Source: Isoetes taiwanensis
Lineage: Eukaryota; Streptophyta; Lycopodiopsida; Isoetales; Isoetaceae
Length of the DNA stretch: 64,000 nt
Direction of reading: 5' to 3'
Assembly: GCA_021234155.1 (NCBI GenBank)
Contig: JAJEKV010000033.1
Location: 3,081,454-3,145,453, forward strand
Shown: positions 24,601-37,037 of the stretch, in pieces
How the letters are laid out: every line of letters starts with the position of its first letter
Position numbering within the stretch: the stretch's first letter is position 1
Made by a program: the position numbers and the translations under genes
The notes under the pieces: generated by a model
Told to the model about the DNA's origin: nothing
What the model saw: the letters and a program-made list of their open reading frames with translations, nothing else
Database searches by the model: none

Positions 24601-27180
24601 GAATATTGTCTTCTAATGCAATTTAAGCACATAAGAACATAATCACACCATTGTACATATGCAAAAAAGAATGTACATTCTAAATGGTAAAAAAGCACGT
24701 TTGACCAACAAAACTATTCACCTTGGATGTGCAGACTATTGAGTAATATTGTGATTACAGTGCCATAATTCAGACTTTGCCTTTTAGACAACAGACTTTG
24801 TCTTCCGACATTTGGGATTTTGACAGAAAACATCACAATGATAAATGAGTCCGAGCTCTCAGAATTATGAAACAATGCCAGTGTGTACAGAGTGTAGCTT
24901 CACCTGGAGGAAATCGTCATAAGCAATTGGTCTTGCAAGCGATGCACAATACATGTAAGAAAAAAGGGAAAACACAAAAGCTTCATTGCAAGCACACTAC
25001 CAGCACAACATGATTTTGCAAGGAGCAGGTAAACTGGTGTATATGCCATTAGGCACTTATTTAATCAAGCACTGGAGCAGTTTTCTGGAACACATTGCAT
25101 GTTGTTGCTAGTTTACTTGTGTTCTCACTTTCACAATCGGATCATAGAAAGGCATTCACATCCATTATTAAGGTCTCTACAATATGTTGTGACAACTTAC
25201 AACTTCTCTTAGTAGTATTTGTTATGGCTTCCATTTTACTGCTGTCATTCGAGCTTTTCGTTGGGCGGTGGGTGCCACAGCTTTTCAGCTTCAAGTTTTA
25301 AGTCCTTACTTATTCATTAGGTGGTTGCCATTTCAGATATAAGGATTAACATCTCAAATTGATAAAAATGAGTGCTTACTCTGCTGTGTTACTTTCTTTT
25401 CAATCTCGTTGAAACATTAGTTCAGCTTTTAATAACTATACTTATGTTGAGATATGCCTGTGAACTTACCAGAATGCTCTCTTTTTTGCTATTCTCATTC
25501 AATCATTATGCACGGAAAGAATGAAAACTGTTTAAATCCACTGTTTCAGTCCACGGGGAGAGGTCCTAATTGTTTATGATCTTTCTAGAGCAATTTTGAT
25601 TATAGACGTCGTTCTTGGTGGATTTGTAACAGGGACTTGTGTGGGAGTAAGGACTTGCTTTAAGTGGGAAGATCATGTGGTGTATGACAATCAATTTGGT
25701 GATACTTATGTAAAACATTGAAGCTCATTTTGAAGATTTATTGAATACAGCATAGTGTGCTGTAAAATGAGTTAAAGCTGTTTCGCTTCAAGTTTGGAAA
25801 GATGTAAAGGTTTGATATATTAAGGGGGGATGATTTCGATGACACAAATTGTATTTCATGCCTTAAGTAACTTACTAGATGTATGTTGCTTAGGCATAGT
25901 GTAGAGGTAGTGCTTTAGAAATAAATTAGTTGGTTCTACTGGAAGATTTGATATTTGCTAACTATTATTGAAAATCAAGGAGTCGAATATTTGCAAACAA
26001 GCATTATTTTTGTGTATTATGCTTGCCAAGAGATGCTCGTAATTTAGGTAGATAGAACCATTAAAATAAAATAATAAAGTGATTCAAAACCCCAATAGAT
26101 GGCTAAGATTGCCCATCTGACTTCGACGGCTCAGATCGTTTACCGAAAAGCCACTTCTCTGCTACAGAATTCCCGGAACCGAAATCAGTTGTGCAGCTGT
26201 TTAGAGACACGAAAATGGTTTGCATGTGATTGGAGGCAACGAGCAAGCTAAAGCTGACCCGATGAGGCCGGATTTAAGGATTGTCCCTCGAATTTAGAGA
26301 TCCATCAAGCAGAGACGAGTTTAGAAAATCGAAATTGCCTGTGTAGGTGTTTGGAGGCAGCGAAAATGGTCTGGAGGTGATTGTAGACAGCGAGCAAGCT
26401 AAAGGCGACCCAATTTGGCAATTACCAGGCTAGATTTCGGGATTGCCACTCGAATTTAGAGACCCATGAGCAGAACAGAGTTTTTCAGAGGTCTGCTTTG
26501 ATGGTTCTGGGGCCCGATCTGTGGCTAGGTGACCCAATTTGATAATTTCTAGACTATGGGCACACCGTGCAAGTTGTAATAACATGGCAAATATGCAAGA
26601 GAGCTTTCTAAACAGCCTAATCAAAGTCACCTGAGCCAAAAAAAAAAAAAAAGGGAACAAACTAGACTGAACCGTGCAATCAAAGAAAGAAATTAAATAT
26701 GAAGGCCTCATACTCGAAGTCCGAGCCTGTGGATGTATAAGCCCTTTTAATATCGAAGTGGCGATTCAGGCCATGGATGATGAAACAAAGGACCCACTAT
26801 TTTGCGATTTATAGTTTTTTCAAGCAATTCTGCCTCCTCGTCAAGATCCGGTCATGCGATTACAGATCCAAGAACAGAATCAAGGCCCAGAAGAATCAGG
26901 CCCCCAGGAGCTTCTTCGTTTGTCAATCTTGCAAAATAAAATTGGCCTAGTTATTAATCTGGGCGTAGTATCTAGTTAGCCTGGATTAGAACTTTGCAGC
27001 CTGTAAGGCCAAAAGACAAATTTATAGATCTTTAAGACTGCGGAATCCACTGAAACTTAGGAAATCCATTTGGTAGTGAACCTTGAAGATGAGAAGATTC
27101 GGCTGCTGTGGCAAGATCCAGCAGTACTGAGGTTTAAAGCAAGCTATGAACAATCCAACAGGTAGAAAAGGAGGATGTGG
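24601..27180. other. Intergenic DNA with diverged internal duplications
   Basis: Between about 26190 and 26470 a ~130-bp unit recurs: GTTTGGAGGCA(A/G)CGA, GAGCAAGCTAAAG(C/G)(T/C)GACCC, TCGAATTTAGAGA. No gene is supported. Confidence 0.4.
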
Positions 27181-27221
27181 GTTGAAGCTAGAGGCTTTTA
27201 GCTTGTCCAAAAAGAAACAAT

Positions 27222-27428
27222 AGACTGGTTAATTTGGGTTCAAATCCCAGGCTCTGTATCCTGAAAATATAACAATTTTTCTCTTGCAACGTCTTTTGAG
27301 ACCCATCAGGGCAGGAGCTCAGAGTTTTGATGAGCGATTCTCATGAAACTGAGTGTGTGTTCATCATCGTGTTCAATCCGAGAATAGGCTTGTCTGCGCG
27401 GACGTTAAAAATTTCTTCTTCTTCTTCT
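27222..27428 (+). mobile_element. tRNA-derived SINE
   Basis: A B-box-like GGTTCAAATCC (about 27238) follows GACTGGTTAATTTG. The 3' end is GCGCGGACGTTAAAAATTTC followed by (TTC)n at about 27415-27428. The same GACGTTAAAA 3' end occurs in the SINE at 62107-62340. The A-box side is worn. Confidence 0.55.
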
Positions 27429-28985
27429 AATCGATGAGAATAGATTAGAAATAGTCTCAGAAATGCCATAGTTCTCTTCTTATATAGAAGAGAACCACTA
27501 TTCTAGAGAAAGGGACGTCTCTTTTGGCGCCACGCCAGTTTTGGATCCGCTCTTTCTGTGGCATGTGCTTTCTATAGTGCAGGCTCTTATTTTGGCTTTG
27601 TCATCTATATATACTCTGTTGCTTGCTTCTTTCCTTCATCGGCGTTTCTTCTGAGCTGAATTCTTTGTTGTAGTTTTTCCCTTCATGTAATATTTGTTTG
27701 CTTTAATTGAGAATTTGTTGTTGGATTTGTGGCTAGCTTTCATGGTTTGCAACTTGTGATTGCTGGTTGGATTCCCTCTAATGGCAAAATAATTTTTCCT
27801 TTTTTCTTGAGTTTCTTTCATGTTTATATGGCATAAACTAGATAACGGTATTTTTCTTTGATCTATTTCCACTACATGTTCATGTTTTGATATTCTCATT
27901 GATCACATTCACAATCATGTGCTAGATTATATATTTTGTTTTCATGGAAATCTGGTTGGTTAGTACGGGGTCTCATTCATCATTTATATCCGAAATAAAT
28001 AGTATTCTCGTTTCTTGGTGATCTTTGCAAACATGCATTATATCTCCCTAGTCATGTTTCATTTGTTGGTCGTTCACATGGACTCTCTTATTAAACGTAT
28101 TTGTTGTCCTTTTTCATAATAGCGTTTTGTAAACTTGATATCATGATGCATTTTTATCAGCATTTTTTTTGTCATCGTAGAATTAGAATTGCTTGAGTTT
28201 TTGAGGGTCACATCGAAGAAATTACATGAACTTTACTGTTTTATCATTTCCCAGAACCTCGATATGTTGCATTATTCAACGTTTAGGACTTGTGTTAGGG
28301 CTTGCGTCATGTGGCCGTCAAATTGGTTATCTCACTGTAGTGGTTTCCTAGAGTTAACATTTGCTGACACTACATGTTGTAGTCTTTCATTAGCTCAGAT
28401 TCTGCATTATCCTATTATGTTCGCTCATTCAACATAAGGTACTAGGACTTGCACCATGTGGCTTCGTATGCGCCGTTAGATGCATTTTGATTTGTTATCC
28501 TGATGCATTGTTTTTACTTAATTCTCACATGGTTTGCTATGATTGGCCTTTTTTTCAGAGAAAATTTTGAAAGCGCATGGGTTGGGTTATTAATATACAT
28601 GGGGTGCCATGTGTTCGGTTTTTGGTGATTTTGCCATAATCATTTCTTTGTCCATCCAACTCCTATATCTACACTTCATGATGTCATTTGTCTATAGATA
28701 TTGTTTGCATGAATTAAGTACATACATGTTGGTTATGTTAGCCTCTAGGCCAAAGGGGTGTCTCCACATAAGCGTCTATTGAGAGTTATTTGTTTGGTTG
28801 AGGCTTTTGATCAGGATGTTAAGAGATAGGTGATGAGGTGTTCACTCTGGTTATGTTACATGTGTTCATACGAGGTTAGATTTTACATACATCGTTGTTA
28901 CATTGGCTAGTTAGTTACATTTCTTTATATTTGTGGCTGTTGGGTTAGTTACAGTTGGCCAACTAGAGGCTTCTATTGTTCATTG
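27429..28985. other. Intergenic DNA, nothing recognised
   Basis: No gene or element could be assigned. This may be the region into which the truncated gypsy element inserted, or its decayed 3' portion. Confidence 0.4.
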
Positions 28986-28989
28986 AGTT

Positions 28990-31640
28990 TTACTATTGAT
29001 TCCCTCTTCTCCAGTCTTGTTTAGCCACCCATTTTCCATATTACTTCCTGTTTGTCCCATCTACCTATTTGGCTCCAGTTATTATTATTTGCTCCTTTCC
29101 ACATATGCCATACAAGTTCATTTGACTTTCTCGTTTGATTACATATCCGAGTTACCGTTAGTCCTTTTTGCAGTTGCTTCATCCTTCTCGGGTTGCATTG
29201 TTTGTTCCATTGCTTCATTCACTCTTTGTCTCATTACTGCTAGTCATTCGACTGCTCTTGGCTTCCAGTCGAGTTCTCATTGTTGCCTCCATCTGACCTT
29301 TCATCCCTATTCCATTGGTCTCTTTACCCACTCCGTTCCATTTTGCTCACTCTAATTTATATACATGTGCATTGTTTTTTCCATTTCTTCCTATTGCTCT
29401 TTGATTTTATATTGTAGGTTCTCTATTTTTTTTGCCACCGTGGTTGCTCCATTTATTGTTTATTTTGTTCCATTCGCCTTATTTGCTCTGCTCATCCTCC
29501 TTATCCCCTCCTTGCTCTTTGAAGGTCACCTGCTTCTTATCCTGCTTATCAAAGTTTGTATTGCCCTGCTTCCCATAATTTGCATTGTATTGTGTTCTGC
29601 TAGCTGCTGGGCTTGCCGCTCTTGGGCTATAGCCTCTCGTGCCCTTTCCCTTATCCTGATAGTATTGCTGCCTCGGTCCGCTCTCTTGGGGTCCCGTTTC
29701 TTGCAAGCTTACTGCTTTAGATTCTGCTTCTGACACCGTCCTAGGGTTTATTGCTCTTACCAGCTTCCGGATTTCCTCGTTCAACCCTTCTATGTAACCC
29801 TCTACTGCGTGTCTTTCACTCAACTTCAGCACATAGAGCCTTAGTCTCATGAATTCTTCCGTGCATTTCTGAACTGACTTTGCCTTGTTGCAACCTGTAA
29901 AACTGCTGCATCATATGACACGTGTGTTCCCTTGGCACATAATGCCGCTTAAATGCTTTACTTCTTGAATCTGCAGCTATCCCTGCTTAAGCCATGGGCT
30001 TTGGCATAGCCCTTCCACCAAATCCTAGCTGCTCCCTTAAGGTTGGCTATTGCTACTCTGCCTTTGTCCTTGTCCTTCATGCTATAGACATTGCCATACT
30101 CTCTCATTTCATCTAACCATGTCTCGGCTTCCATCCCAGACCTATTATCTCCCGAGAATTGTTCCAACTTTCTTGCTTTCCATACATTGCTGAGCGCCGA
30201 GTCAACCTTCTTCTGATAGTCGGCTTGTATCCTGCCCCTATCACGGTTTGGACCCTCCCGACGGTCCTGTTGCTCATCCTCCTGCTCTTTCGATTCAGAG
30301 TCGGAGTCAGAACTAGAGTCTGAGGACTCCGTGCCGGATGACCTCCTTCTCCGGCTTCTCTTCTTTGGTTTAGCTGCTGGGGCGGCTGGTGTTTCTGGCA
30401 ATTGTACATTCTGGTCTGGTCCCCCTGTTGCTGCTCCTGCCAGTAGTGATCTTATCTCGTGGATGTCTGACCTTATCTGGGATATCTCCTGCTCCGGGGT
30501 TGGTGCTAGGGCACATGCTAAGGAGTCTTCAAAATGCTGAACTATCTTTGGTTCTGCTGCCTCCTGTAGTGCGAGTAACATATCATCAGTTACTCTCATT
30601 GACTTGGCGAACTCCTACAAAATTTTGCGGGTGAGTCTCGCGAAGGCGGCTCGTGGTATCAGCAATTCGTAGCTCCTCTGGAAGTGGCGGATCTCCCGAG
30701 CAGCTCTCGCGAAGTACGAATCCGCCTTTCTCTTTATTGGCTTCTTTGGGGATGCTGGTCTTTCTGGGGGCGACTTGAGAGTGTTCTTCTTCGATGGCCT
30801 GCCTCCCTCCACGTACGTGACTTTGTGCTGCTCGTAATACCTTGAGTACTCGTACATTTTCATGTACTGGTTGTACTCCTTCAATTTCTTCTGGTACTCT
30901 TGGTCTTGCTTGAGTACGTATGACTCCTTTGCTGGCTTGGGCTTTTTCGAGTTCGCTGCCGGCTTGATTGGGGAGGGCCATTTGGGGTAAGGGGGTGCTC
31001 CTGCGGCCGGCTCTTGCTCATCAGCACCTGCATTTGAAGGTCCTGAGCCTTCGGCTGAGCGGGGATCCTTATCTCCTCGTCTGACTCAGTGTCAGAGGAG
31101 GAGGGTGGCCTATCGGGCCCCCGCTCTGCTATCACGACTCCCTTGGCCGGTGTTGTTTTTGTCTTTCGCCGGGGTTTTGGCGGCTCCGAGTCCTTTCCTT
31201 TGTCTTCTCTCCGCTTCTTATCCTCCTCTTTCTTCTGCCTGCGCTCCTCTTTCTGCTTCTTGCGCTCCTCCTTTCTCTTCTTGCGCTCCAGCTTCTCTTC
31301 CTTTCTCTTCCTTTTTAGCTCCTTCTTCTCCTTGAGTTTCTCCATGGTTTCTTCCGTCATTGCTTCGTCATCTGCCTCCTTGTGCTGCCCTGCATCACCC
31401 TGGGTCTCAGGGTTCTCTTGCTCCTCTATTTCTTGGGCTCGCTCCTCCTCCTGATGCTCCTGATCCTCCTCTTGGGCGTCAGGATTGGCATCTGGATCTT
31501 GCTCTCGCCTGGCCCGCTCCTAAGCCTGTCTCACCTTCTGTTGGGCAGCCCCCTCTTGGGCGCTGACGAAGTCGTCTGGCACAACTATTCGGGTAGTCTA
31601 TTTGGTGCGGTCCATGTTTTGAATTGGTCTAATCGCCTTC
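28990..31640 (-). pseudogene. Ty3/gypsy-type gag relic
   Basis: Minus-strand reading in at least four frame segments. About 30881-31360 is a Lys/Glu/Arg-rich coiled-coil-like region with a Pro/Ser tail. About 29958-30599 carries a capsid core: an Arg/Ser-rich linker, then WKARKLEQFSGD, AETWLDEM, VAIANLKGAARIWWKG, the typical retrotransposon-gag pattern. A frameshift near 29960 continues as FKRHYVPREHT and MQQFYRLQQG. About 29479-29850 gives a basic, Gln-rich tail. A possible worn zinc knuckle lies near 29050-29110. No protease, reverse transcriptase or integrase follows, so the element is truncated or non-autonomous. The 5' LTR and PBS lie to the right at 32312-33882. Confidence 0.75.
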
Positions 31641-32311
31641 CTGGTGCCTAAAAATTGCCTCCTTGAACGATGAGCGGCTAGCTGGGGAAGGAAAGTGTAA
31701 ATGAGGAACCCTAAATGTCTATTTATAGATCTGGGGGTTTTAGGGTTTGGACCTACAAATTCATGTTGTACAATCCTGCAAGATATTAGTGTTTATAGGA
31801 TCAAAACATTAGGTTTGTTTGGGAAAAAAGTGTCCACCACTCACACAGTGCGCGAGAGCCTAATCCGAGAATGGTCGGATTTGGTCTGGGCGCACTCCGT
31901 GAGGGGTCATCCCTTTTTTACTCTAATTTTCAATTTATAAGGTGTTTCTTAGTGTTATAACATGCAAACCTAGGTCAAATCTAAGGATTAAGCTGCCTTG
32001 CACTATCAATTTACACTAATTATGCATCTATCTAGGTCAACATGGGTCCACCACTCACAGTGCGCGAGGAGCAAATCCGAGAATGGTCGGATTTGGTCTG
32101 GGCGCACTCTGTGAGGGGCCACACCTTTTTGACCAGGATTTCTCGGGTTTTTGCTAAACTTTCTTATTAACTTAGCATTTACCTACCTGCTGCACTAGAT
32201 ATTGGAATTTTTTTTTCCAATTTTCGAGGTTCATGCTTGGGTGGCTCTTCCCAAGTCTTGGAAGTCTACTGTTAGTCCTAATAGGAAATGGTCAGTGCTC
32301 GATCTTGGTCT

Positions 32312-32334
32312 ACCAAGATCATGCTCTGATACCA
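32312..32334 (-). other. Primer-binding site, initiator tRNA-Met type
   Basis: On the minus strand, TGGTATCAGAGCATGATCTTGG starts one base inside the LTR end. TGGTATCAGAGC is the usual plant PBS complementary to the 3' end of initiator tRNA-Met. Confidence 0.85.
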
Positions 32335-32335
32335 C

Positions 32336-33882
32336 TGTGACGTCCCCTACTTCCTATACGATGCACACATCGATAAGGATATGAGTATTCCCCGGCGTGC
32401 CAAACTGGTAGGGGCCATCCACCTGACACCAATCCCATGGACTGAGCCTGCGAGGGAAGAGTGGATGTGTCATTGATCCCGTCTTCCATCGGGTCGACCT
32501 AGCTGCGGAAGCGTGAATAAACATGAGCACATAACATCAATACATCAATAAGTTCACCTCGAAGGGTGAACACCTCAGAACATCACATGTACAACAACAT
32601 CAAATAACATCAACATACGGAGATCCTACCCAGGGCTCAGACTCAAGGGGGATCGACTGACGGCTTGGGTCTCCAGAAGTCAAGCAGACCGAATTCATGG
32701 CAATGGAAGGACATGGCTGTTGGGTAGTCCACTCCATCTGCCCCTCCTGTGCACACTTTGCAGAGTAGGTTGAAAAGTATTGGGACCGGACCATAGCCTG
32801 CCGAGTACATAGTCAAGAGGGCTACTACTGGGTTGCATCTCCCCAGCCCCGATGAGGCAGGAGGAGAGTCACCTCTCCTCCAGAGGCATGCATGCCCATC
32901 ACAGGTGGCTAGAGGGCCACTGCCCTTATTCGACTTAACCTCATGGAAGGCGACGCATCACCCCAAAGGTGTCGATCAGTGGCAAACCATTAAGCCTAGC
33001 TCACTAAGATCCCTGGTAGGCTTTATACACCAGAGGGATCATTCAGTGATGGGACAAGTCCTCCTTTTCCATCGGTCTAGCCCCTCCACCCACAACCAGG
33101 CGGGCTCTTGTGCACAGGCCGCATTAATTGGGTATTAATGAGGCTATCTAGGGACATCTGCTACAAAGGCTTTTAGGGTCTCTACCCCCCTTCCCAATAC
33201 ACGGGAGAGCATAGAATGAATACCATAATCATCAAGAACTGGATTGTAGAATAACATCTAATTTACCTACCTAAACATCCAAAGTTAGGTTCATTTGTTA
33301 GGGCTTATGATCTCGGGATCTATAAGGCCTTTAAGGCTGAACTAACATGCTAAACCAGCTCATTGCCAAACCAAAAGGCGGCTTCGCACAACAGAATGAC
33401 TATTTACCTGGCGCATGACTTGCTCCAGATCCTCGGAATGCGTCCATGCCTCTGATCCTGCTGAAAACTGCTGCTGCTGGAAGATCTGTTGTGCAAGGGC
33501 GGCTTTTCAGAGCCTGGCAATGCGAACTAGAGTCCTGGCTTGGCCGAAATGGGTCTGGGAAACCCTAATTGCGAAATGGCTCTAGGAAACCCTAATTGCA
33601 AAAGATGAAAAAGGGTTTAGGGTTTAAGGGAAAGCCCTTATATAGACACCCTTAGGGTTAGGTTAATATTGGCCAAATGGGGTTTTGCCATTTGGCATGG
33701 TGTTTATAGTTGCATGTGTTTATTAAACATGCACAACTTACGAGGTTGCCCCCTAGGTGCAACGAGGATGCCCCCTAGGTGCAACCCTTTACGTCTCGCT
33801 AGTACTTGTCATGATGACATGTACGCGTGACGTGGTAGTATAATATACGTATTTGGGGCGTATATTATACTGGAACGTCACA
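32336..33882 (-). mobile_element. 5' LTR of the gypsy element
   Basis: The LTR runs TGTGACGTTCC...GACGTCACA on the minus strand (TG...CA ends), about 1547 bp. Its identity rests on the adjacent PBS and on a related LTR of similar length at 58075-59599. No partner LTR exists on the 3' side within the window, so the element is truncated. Its 5' flank, at 33883 onward, is a copy of the tRNA-Gly-derived repeat (TTTGCGGGGACTC). Confidence 0.8.
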
Positions 33883-33910
33883 CTTTGCGGGGACTCGTAA
33901 AAAACACTTA

Positions 33911-33915
33911 GGAAC
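33911..33915. repeat. Left target-site duplication GGAAC
   Basis: GGAAC directly precedes the left LTR and recurs at 37033-37037 directly after the right LTR. Confidence 0.85.
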
Positions 33916-34266
33916 TGTTTGGATTCTTGGCATACACCCTGCAGCAGCAGTCCATGACTGCCGGATGCTACAAAGCTGCCATGCTCATGATCACAAAACA
34001 AGAACAAGACAAGAAATATGTACAAAGAATGAAGGTGAACGTGGCCAAATGAGGCTCTCCAAATATGAGATAAACCTGAGTACATCTGAAGAGGCTCCGG
34101 TCTAATATAGTGTAGACCGCAAATCTGAGCCGTACACTAACTAAATCTAATCCCTACACTTATGTTTAATCTAATCATGCTAAGTGTCAGTCTGCCACCA
34201 CTGACACCTAACATGTGCATGCACCTAACATGTGCATGCACAATGTTAACCACTGGGTGGTTAACA
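33916..34266 (-). repeat. 3' LTR of the non-autonomous element
   Basis: 351 bp. It differs from the 5' LTR mainly by CTGCAGCAG versus CGCAAAAAGAAG near the outer end and by an 8-9-bp unit count in the ACATGTGCATGCACCTA repeat. Confidence 0.9.
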
Positions 34267-34659
34267 CTGCCTCCCCCTAAAAGTTTTTAGCACGAAAACA
34301 TGTACAGACTTTTATAAGACAAGTCTGACAATTACAACATGGTGCCAAAAATTAGGGGCGAAAATGATGGTAATGGTTGGGTGGTGTCGCCGTAAAAGAT
34401 CTTCATGAAGGCATTGATGACGAAGAGGATCCGAAGGAATGTCGATGCAGAACATGGATCATAGGAACTTGGGTCAGAAAAAAACCTAGAGACGATTCCC
34501 TTATATCATGGGAAGTTAATTTTAATGAACAAGGCCCAAAATTCCACTTAAAAACAAGTATAATAAGGGTCTTTAAAATGTAAGCACCATAAAAGCGGGG
34601 GTCATGAGAACAAAGCGTGAAAGCACCTCTTTTTTTTTGAGCATCACTAGCGGCCGTCG

Positions 34660-34880
34660 GTGTCGTGGCAAGGGGTCCGTGGGTCAGCAGCGTGAGCGTG
34701 GGAAAGAAAAAGGCATGAAGAGCGTGGCAAGCCGTGAAGAAGCGTGGGTCTTTGAAAACAGAGCGTGGCTTTTGTTTAGCGTGGCCGTGGCCCGTGGGCG
34801 GTTATCAGCCAAAAAGATATGGTGCCGTGGCGTGGATTATTGGCGTGGGCGTGACCCCGTGGGGACAAGCAGGAGGAGCT
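34660..34880. repeat. CGTGG-rich degenerate tract
   Basis: About 20 occurrences of CGTGG or CGTGA in 220 bp. The composition is unlike the surrounding AT-rich DNA. It lies near the 3' end of the non-autonomous element. Confidence 0.7.
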
Positions 34881-36680
34881 GATCAGCGTGGGTCCCAACT
34901 AGAGCACGGCGTGCAGGACAAAAAATTTGCAAAGAGCATCGGAACCATAGAATGGGGCGGCCAAATCTGAGCCGTTGGGCCAAAAAACCTAACAGAGTGT
35001 AAGCTGCAACCCTAGCGTGAAGCAGATGGAGAAAAATAGTTGCAAGGGCGGCCGGTTTTTTTTGCAACAGAGGTATGGCGGCCAAGATTTCCGGATGTCT
35101 TCGGATAGGAAGTTCGAAAATAGAAGGAAAGGCCCTGATATAGTAGGATTGGGAAGTCGCTGAATGGAGGCAAGGCCCTGCCGGAATGATGCTATTTTAT
35201 GCCTGATTTTGCTGGAGAGGCGGCCGGATTTGCTCTGCAAGTGCGGTTTGGAATGAAGAAATGGCAATGGGAAGGATGAGTTGATGTTTTTCCTGTAGAT
35301 TGCGATCGTATCTGGGCTTCAGGGCACAAATCTGATGGCGAATCTTTGAACTGTGCTTGCTGACAGATGATGCAGACCAAAGGGCGGATAAGGCAAGGGC
35401 CGATGGGGTAACTCCGACTGCTTCTTGTAATAGGCAAATATTTGGCTGGGAAAATGTCGAAATAGAGATATATATCCGAATGCATGGCTTGACTCGCCCC
35501 CCCCGCTTTGCGAAATTGTTCATGAAAATTGCTGACCTCTCTTCTATTTGCAGATGCCTCAAAGCCATAGATGACAGATGGATCAACAGGTAAAGTTTCT
35601 TCTGAAAATATGTTTGTGCGCCACTTACAGCTGGAAATTTGATATACTAATGGTGCTTGTATGCAGAGGAGGGAGACTGGAGAGTTTTAATAAATCCGTC
35701 CGAATGCTTTGTGTGCAGATGTGCTTCTTTGGAATATTGCTCTGCGACCGTGTATGGCTAGATGAATGGGGCTAGCCACGGTCTTGGCCCTCTTGAAAAA
35801 TACCAATAAGCATCAGAATAGGCTTTCTGGAACAAAGAACTGGCTTTCAAGAAGGTGTAAATGGAACTGGCTTTCAAGAAGGTGTAAATGGCTGCTATCG
35901 ATTTTATGTGCAGATAAGAAACTTTTGCTTGCAGGACATCGAACCGGATGGCGAAACTTGTTGCTTCTTGCGTTGATATGCAGATAGGAACAAATCTGGT
36001 GCAGAAAAAGGATAAACAGGCGAGATTCAAAATTCCTTCCAAGCTTTAGAACTCTGTGGGATTGCAGAAGCAAGCCATAATCATGTATGGGCTCAAAGGG
36101 GGCTAGCCTAGTGCTGGCCCTCGAAAAATAAGCTGAAGAAGAAATCTTCCTGAACTTGGCTTTGAGAGGCTTGCGGATGATGTAAACGGCCCTGTGGCAT
36201 GTGATAGATTTTTTTTTTTTTTTTTAGTGTGCGTATACACGATTTCGAAAAAAAACGAGAGAGAAAAACAGAGGATAATGAAAAAGATCATGAGATTTGG
36301 ACAAGTTTTCAAAGCAAATAGAAGAGAAAAGAGGATCAAACCGTTGATTTTCCTCAAGATCTGCGAGAGAGGAGTCTTCGCCACCACTCCGTAAATCTCG
36401 AATCGCAAACCGTGCTTGCGTGACTTGAAAAACGAGTCTTGAGAACAGATTTACTTAAATTAAATTTGATCAGTTTGGCGTAATCATCACCGCGGTGGAA
36501 AACAAACGCCTCCAAGCGGATACACAAATCGACTTGGTTGGGCAAACTAAGGAAACCTAACGGGGGAAGAATAGTATACAAGAGGTCTTCAAACGGGGAA
36601 GAATTGGGAGCAAGACAACAAAGAAACAAAGAAGGGAGAAGAAAGTGATCACGAAGCTTAACCCGCATAACGGGCGCCAA

Positions 36681-37032
36681 TGTTTGGATTCTTGGCATAC
36701 ACCCGCAAAAAGAAGCAGTCCATGACTGCCGGATGCTACAAAGCTGCCATGCTCATGATCACAAAACAAGAACAAGACAAGAAATATGTACAAAGAATGA
36801 AGGTGAACGTGGCCAAATGAGGCTCTCCAAATATGAGATAAACCTGAGTACATCTGAAGAGGCTCCGATCTAATATAGTGTAGACCGCAAATCTGAGCCG
36901 TACACTAACTAAATCTAATCCCTACACTTATGTTTAATCTAATCATGCTAAGTGTCAGTCTGCCACCACTGACACCTAACATGCATGCACCTAACATGTG
37001 CATGCACAATGTTAACCACTAGGTGGTTAACA
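36681..37032 (-). repeat. 5' LTR of the non-autonomous element
   Basis: 352 bp, with the PBS directly inside it and the second GGAAC copy directly outside (37033-37037). Confidence 0.9.
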
Positions 37033-37037
37033 GGAAC

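Larger units (their letters stand above)
33916..37032 (-). mobile_element. Complete non-autonomous LTR retrotransposon (LARD/TRIM-like)
   Basis: The two LTRs, 33916-34266 (351 bp) and 36681-37032 (352 bp), are nearly identical and both run TGTTTGG...TTAACA on the plus strand. A 5-bp target duplication GGAAC flanks the element. On the minus strand a PBS-like TTGGCGCCCGTTATGCGGGT (36661-36680) follows the 5' LTR, and a purine tract AGGGGGAGGCAG (34267-34278) precedes the 3' LTR, so the element reads right to left. The 2.4-kb interior has no gag or pol reading frame. It contains a CGTGG-rich tract and a ~27-bp tandem duplication (35836-35889). Few LTR differences imply a young insertion. It must depend on proteins of another element. 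Confidence 0.9.

Noticed and set aside
29365-29733. Leu-rich plus-strand frame resembling a membrane protein
   Set aside because: Antisense of the gag tail, whose Gln/Lys codons read as hydrophobic residues.
31089-31651. Ser/Leu/Phe-rich plus-strand frames
   Set aside because: Antisense of the Lys/Glu-rich gag extension.
33789-34085. Identical 98-codon frames in both LTRs (also 36557-36853)
   Set aside because: They are the same LTR sequence read twice; LTR DNA here is non-coding.
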